Below are positions 58,420 to 64,000 of a DNA stretch of 64,000 nucleotides, in pieces. A program made the translations under genes and the position numbers. The notes below the pieces were generated by a model. It had not been told where the DNA came from. It ran no database searches and worked only from the letters and a program-made list of their open reading frames with translations. Each line of letters starts with the position of its first letter. The stretch's first letter is position 1. The DNA is from Holothuria scabra (taxonomy: Eukaryota > Echinodermata > Holothuroidea > Aspidochirotida > Holothuriidae): the NCBI GenBank assembly GCA_037179385.1, contig CM074195.1, positions 7,951,787-8,015,786 on the forward strand, given 5' to 3'.

Positions 58420-59734
58420 GTTAGTTAAATGGACTTCTACAGCTCAGCAACGGACTAGGGAAAATAAACCAGTGAGGCACAACTGGAAAAAGGGTGGTGA
58501 CCGGCTCAACTTATGCTAACTGGTTAGAAATTTGGCTGTAAAACTCCATCTACCTAATTTACTGTGAAAAGACTTTCCACAGGGTGATGGGGGGAGGAAA
58601 GGGCTGGGGTGGGTAAAAATGTGTTAAAATGTACCGTACTGAGTCAATTTCCACCTTCAACTCCCTCAGAGCCTCAGCGCAAAAAGATTTCAAATATCGA
58701 TTTCATACACATTCACATATTTTAAATGAGATTTTTTATGCTTCGATTTTCTAGTGGAAGGGAGACAATGTGTACACTGTGTAGTGTGCAGGAGGGGAGA
58801 GACTTGCAGAGGAATCACATTATTGACAAACCTTTCCTAAGATGCTGGTCAATGCTCAAATGCAGAACATAATATCCTCTTTCTGCTTAAAAAATCTGAC
58901 AAGTGATTTCCTCTCTCTATTGCAGCAAGTCTTTTTTGTATCAAATCTTGCAGAGATTTCACTTAGGCCAACAACTTTAGGAGACTAATGATGGTGTGCA
59001 TCACATATGCCTCTGCTATCTTTCCTATTGTATCATAGTTCATCAAATAGATTCAATGAATGGTATCCATTACAGCCTTAAAGGTTTGACCTTTTTAAGC
59101 TCTGCAATCACAAAGGTTTGCTAATCTTGTTCAAGGTGGCAGACATGAGCGCAGCACATATGAAACCCATATAATTCATTAAAATGCAGTTAGGCCTTCC
59201 AGAAGATACATGGTCAACGGCGACACGCTAATGGCAGAATAAAGTGGATGCAGACCGTTGGGAAGGATTGGAATCGATCTGCTGTTGTCCCTGGGGTTTA
59301 GAAGATAAGAAAAAAACCATTAGTTTATGCATTCAATATGTAGCTGTTTGCATGAGGAAAGGAGCTTAGAGGTTTTCAGGGCTTTCTAACATGGTTGCTA
59401 CTTGTCGGACTGTTTAACTAACGCTAAATAAAATAAACCATAGGTCGCGGAGCTGCCAGTTGGATGGACTAGCATCTCTCTTCAGTTGTCAGATGTAGGA
59501 ATGACAAATCAATGAATTGTCTCAAAGACTCACTGAACCTCAAGAATTAGTTCTCCAAATTGGAACAAGATAAAAGCTATAAATGCATGGTTTGTACTTT
59601 CATGACATCAGAGTGACGTCTAAATCAACTCTTGGAAAAAAATAATAAGAAATACTGCTCCTAAAGAAGACTGAAAAGTTGACTCAAAATTTTAAACATG
59701 TACAAAAAATAGAACACACTTTAATAGGAACATT

Positions 59735-61434
59735 TAGGGTTTCACGGTACCACTGATAATTGGTACCGTCGGTACCGCCACAAATGGTACCGGTATTACC
59801 GTAGTACCGGTACCAGAAGAGTAAAAAAGTAGGATTTTTATCACATGCAAAATATCCGTAAAAATACCATGCATTGACATAAGTGAAGTCTTCTGATAAT
59901 CCCTGCCTCCCGTTTCAGTATTTTTTATAACATTTAGTCACCCCACACTAAACAAATCGGTAAACAAAAAAAGAAATAACCTCTCTGCAAATTTAGCGTC
60001 CGATAATTTCGGGACACACAATAAATAATCAGCGCCGCACGTCCGCACCGGAGCTAGACCCCACAAGATGACAAGAGCACTCAGGATTGTAATGAAGATT
60101 GCAAAAATAATTTCTGCAAATAATAACAACCCCCCTCCTAAAGTATAACCAAAAGTTATGAAGTAGAACTTTACAAAAATATTTCCATAAAAGATTGAAT
60201 CATCAAGCTTTCTTCCCGCCGAGTTATCGCTATCAAAACTAAATCGAAGTGCTTCAAGATTGAATTTACGAATGCATCGCGCAGCAATCCGTTGTACAAT
60301 AACACTATACTGTTTGTTCTTCAGTACGTAGAGCAATACAGCAAAGCAAGTGAGTTGATCAGTTGAACTGAACACGCGAGCCAATGATTTAAGCGGGATT
60401 TACTGTGTGTTCAGTCCCATTGCTTCACCGTGTTACAGTAATTTCTGAAAGAACGTTCGGTGCGTGCACGAAAGTTTTTCTCCCACAGACATAGACAGTG
60501 GACGTTATGGAACGGTCCCACTGAATCACTGTGTTAAAATCAGAAATCGTCGATGCAACGTTCATGTCAGAGATTGCAATGCTATGATTCTTTGTCTGCT
60601 TACAACGAATTTGGCACTCGTATAATGTTGTGTGCTATCGTAATCAAAGTGAATTTTATCAATCAACGCATGGTATCTATTCGAATACACCATGTGAAAG
60701 CATTTGCTGATGAGCAGCGATCGTTCGGGGGTTGCGCAGAATGTCAAAAGAAAGCAAGGGCCCTGTTAGTGTGGAAGGTACTAGTTCTGCGAAAGTAACG
60801 TTAAACAGCACTTTCCGAAATTAGGGGATTTGTGACTGAAATAGCTCAAAACGACTATCAAGTGAATGTTCCCTGTTTGTATTGCAATCCTTAGAGACAC
60901 GGCGCATTTATCAAATGGGTTTTTGTTTCATTCAAGTATCATTCAAATTCAATGCTTTATTTTTGAGAAAAGATTTTCACCGCAAAGTTGACTAATCGTG
61001 TCTGTCTAAATACACAATGTGAAGGCAGCGAAGCTAGCGCTGGCAGGGATCGTTCTGAGATTGCGCAGAATGTCGATAGAAAGCAAGTTCCTTTTTAGTG
61101 TGGATGGTGCTAGTTCTGCGAAAGTAACGTTAAACGGCAATTTCCGAAATTCTTAGGGGGGATTTGTGACTGAAATGGTGCGAAATGATTATCAGGTAAC
61201 TATTCCCTGTTTATATTATAATGTTTAGAGACACGGGGCATTTATTAAATGGACGTTTGTTACATTTTAGTATCATTCTAATTTAAATGCTATAATTTTG
61301 AGAAAAGATTTCAACTTACAGTTGATTACCGAGTCTCCACGATACTTCGGTACCTTTAGGTTGGTGGTACCGTACCGTACCGGTACCGGTACGTACCGGT
61401 ACTTACGGAAATACCGGTATACCGTGAAACCTTA
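59735..61434 (-). mobile_element. hAT-like non-autonomous transposon, right-arm copy
   Basis: Mirror copy of the element at 55407-57115, starting tagggtttcacgg and bounded by the same target-site duplication in reverse complement (ggaacatt at 59727-59734 and 61435-61442). It is 9 bp shorter through small deletions. An identical insertion site in both arms means the arms were copied after the insertion, rather than by two independent insertions. Confidence 0.8.
59938..60384 (-). CDS. Mirror copy of the 148-codon ORF
   Basis: Encodes exactly the same 148 residues as the frame at 56466-56912, although neighbouring sequence in the same element carries indels between the arms. Same caveats about coding status. 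Confidence 0.25.
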   Translation of the reverse strand: MARVFSSTDQLTCFAVLLYVLKNKQYSVIVQRIAARCIRKFNLEALRFSFDSDNSAGRKLDDSIFYGNIFVKFYFITFGYTLGGGLLLFAEIIFAIFITILSALVILWGLAPVRTCGADYLLCVPKLSDAKFAERLFLFLFTDLFSVG

Positions 61435-62498
61435 GGAACATTATATAGACAGGTCTAACTCCAATTCGACAGTTTTATTTTGTTAGCTGAAGGGGTAGAA
61501 AATGTTAGAAATGGACAGCATTTGATCAATTAGTTATGGAGTTTTACAGTTCAGTTTCTCAACAATTGATTATATCGGGCTGGCCAAGCCCCTTTTCCAC
61601 TTGTGGCTCACTGGCCTTTGATCAAAAGCAGTATGGTACCAAGGTACCATGGGATACAGGCAGTCCATGCTCACCCCAAGTTACAATATTTGTTACTAGT
61701 CTACAGAAAATTCTCAATTGACACAGCTTTCATTGAGAGTAAGTTCAAAAAATGCAGAGTGCTGTACTGTAGCTCATATTTCATAGCATAACCTTAGTAG
61801 AGTGTTTTGATTACACATTGGGTCTTGTACATGTACTCGCCTTGAGGCAATAAAGTGTCTGAATGAGGATGAGTTTTATAAAATAGTCGGCGGATGGGAG
61901 GGGGGGGGGGCTTTTTATGGTAGGTTAGATGAATTGGAATTGTCTGGGGTGAGAAGGACGAGTGGATGGAAACTGCCCATTGACCATTAACAACCTTGCT
62001 CTCTGAAGTCTGGTAAAATGATAATGACATATTGTGAGTTTGATCTCAAGAGCATGACAGAAAAAAAAAGGCCAATTTTCATCACTTTGTACAGTTTAAC
62101 ATTGTAAACTATAGGCCTACAGACTACAGATTAAACTTGAATCAGCATTTGGACAAAATACTTGGAATAGCCTGATTTATAGTCAGGCAGGACAAAAAAA
62201 AAAAAAACAACCCCCCTCCCCAACTGTACAAACCCCAATCCATACAGTCCTAAACTTTTTGTATGTTGTTACAGCTTGTTCCATTGTTTAGATACCAAAT
62301 GTTAAAATTAATACACTTAAAACAAATTAGTCCATTGTGCAATAATGTAAGTTTTCATGTTGTAGCCTATGTTGTACAACTCACATTACCTGCTTTTTTC
62401 CCCTTTAAAATTATGTTTCTGGGACCTTGAGGCTTGAATGCTTTCAATTTCCTTGCACAATTATGTTGTACAGAGAGGGCTTAATTAATTCTTAATTT

Positions 62499-62790
62499 CA
62501 TCATGCTAAAGATGAATACGATCAGTGCTTGTGTTTAGTGACTGTAGGCAGTCATTATATAGTGGGGTCCATCAGCCTTAAATCATCTGCATTTATTGTC
62601 TTAATGAATTTCAAAACCTACTATTAAGTGAAATTCAGGGAATCAAGATACAATTCAGTGCACATCCATCCATGGCACAGGTAAGCAAGGAAATTGAAAG
62701 GCTAAACTAAACGTAATGGACCCCAGTTATGTCAGACTAAAATCAGATCATCATTTGACTGTCTGGAATTCATCTGTAAGAGCTCTGGGA
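62499..62790 (-). mobile_element. Family F TIR element beside the palindrome
   Basis: Reverse copy of 19225-19520: tggggtccatcagccttaaa, aggtaagcaaggaaattgaa, taatggaccccagttatgtc. It starts about 18 bp outside the right edge of the palindrome and has no mirror at the left edge. Confidence 0.7.
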
Positions 62791-63289
62791 CATCAATCCT
62801 TGGGGAGCAGGGGAGGCAACTGTCACCCCAATGTATACATGTGTACATGTCAATGTTTGGGTGCATGCATGTTTGTAGTATATCATGTACCCTTGCACTC
62901 ATACTCATGGGCAGATTGCTTAGATTATCCCAGTCCAGGACATGATCCACTGTTCAACTAGCTGAACATTGGAAGTAGATTGTTCAGACAGTGATAGGTA
63001 GTGTTTGCATAGGTAACCCAGGCACCGATTCAAAATCGGAAGCCAATTCAAAATCACATCGTATTGTTTCACGCAGACATAGCAAGACATATCACCCCCG
63101 CCCAGCTTGCAAAGACAGTGCCTGTAACGTTCGGCATGCTAGGTAAACCGAGCCTTGCATGTATATTAATACAGTATGCCACCTCTAGTATAATCCTCAA
63201 ATATTTCTTAATGGTTAAACGTGTCAGTTTTAGGCAAATCAACACTTTGCCGCTATCTGTAAAGTGAAACAACATCAATGGCATAACGC

Positions 63290-63560
63290 CGTAAACATTC
63301 ACAAAATTTATTTTCAAAAGAGGCCATTACATATTACGTCATTTTGCCCCAAAATGGCGCTTGAGCACATTACGAAGTTTATGTGTGAAAGCTATGTTAC
63401 CGTGCATGCCAACACCAGGCTAGCTACGTAAGAAGGTACATATCTCATTAGTGATAATTCCAACGCCCATTGCAAAGTAGTGCGAGGGAAGTTCACAAAC
63501 ATAACGTCATTTGTTTACAATCAGTACTTTTGGACGTGCAAGAGAATACCATAATACAGG
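63290..63560. other. Repeat-free block with CRE-like motifs
   Basis: tattacgtcatt near 63335 and ataacgtcatt near 63503 match the CRE half-site TACGTCA or ACGTCA. CpGs are more frequent than nearby and there is no long frame. A regulatory role is speculative. Confidence 0.25.
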
Positions 63561-64000
63561 GCTCTGATTAGTTGATATTTTTAAATCAGTGTTTTAAAAG
63601 GAGAAACTTCCAGCTCTTAGTATGCTTGCTTTTCGAGTAGGAAAGCATCCCAAAATTCAATATTAAATTGAAATAGGCCTTGGGAAGTATAATTTTCTTA
63701 TTTGACTGTTTTCTGTTACGTTCCTTTTACTTGTCATTTTGATTTAAAACAAAATGAGATGATTAAACCTTCTGATGAATCAAAAGGTTTGGAACTTGGG
63801 AAATTGATCCCTATACCTATCCAATATTATGTTACCATACATGTCTTATGAAGCATACCTTACAAAATGCTCGAATCTTTTAGTCACCGTAACATGGGGT
63901 AACCCGACGAGTATGGCGATCAGGTACCGGGTCCTAATTTTTAGTACCCATGCAAACACTAGTGACAGGTATTAAAACGTAACTAGACTCATGTTGATTT

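Larger units (their letters stand above)
58430..62481 (-). repeat. Right arm of the 8.1-kb palindrome
   Basis: Reverse complement of 54359-58419, separated from it by 10 bp (58420-58429, gttagttaaa). Differences I can see by eye include T/C and A/G substitutions within 40 bp of the centre, a substitution near 59625, a 2-bp indel plus substitutions near 60463, a 4-bp deletion near 60825, shorter homopolymers near 62200 and a short block of change near 62410. The 148-codon frame inside the hAT-like element is unchanged between arms. Confidence 0.95.

Overview
The window is non-coding-rich, AT-rich, CpG-poor animal DNA. It holds introns with consensus splice sites, tRNA-derived SINEs, the tail of an L2-type LINE and many short terminal-inverted-repeat (TIR) DNA transposons, including the widespread 'CAGTGGCGTAGCC' type. 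Together these suggest a marine invertebrate deuterostome. An echinoderm, perhaps a sea cucumber, is my best guess, but it is inference and not proven by any one feature. No bacterial-type operon, rRNA gene or CRISPR array is present.

The one gene I can assemble lies on the minus strand and spans at least 40.5 kb to 0.9 kb. Four short exons in huge introns fit together in phase: a signal-peptide exon (40490-40330, ends phase 1), a cysteine-rich Ig-like exon (16734-16411, phase 1-1), a Ser/Thr-rich stalk exon (14986-14780, phase 1-1) and a transmembrane exon (1005-899, phase 1-0). The product would be a small type I membrane receptor of about 260 residues. The cytoplasmic end is unresolved. 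Plus-strand coding-like exons at 21.9-22.3 kb and 31.8 kb are weaker candidates for a second gene, and a CpG-bearing block at 21.2-21.7 kb could be a promoter or first exon.

Most of the rest is repeats. I recognise a tRNA-derived SINE (about a dozen copies), two abundant TTAA-type MITE families (called B and C here), smaller TIR families (F, G, 'CAGGSCTTG' and hAT-like elements), tandem duplications at 8.9-9.3, 22.3-22.7 and 27.7-28.55 kb, and a foldback family (12.6, 15.7 and 24.6 kb) with conserved ends but unrelated stems. One foldback lies in each visible intron of the receptor gene.

The right end (54359-62481) is an 8.1-kb near-perfect palindrome with a 10-bp spacer at 58420-58429. Each 4-kb arm carries the same 1.7-kb hAT-like transposon with an intact 8-bp target-site duplication, the same MITEs and the same SINE fragments. 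The arms differ by scattered substitutions and small indels. It is either a genuine recent inverted duplication or an assembly or sequencing fold-back artefact, and this is the first thing to test.
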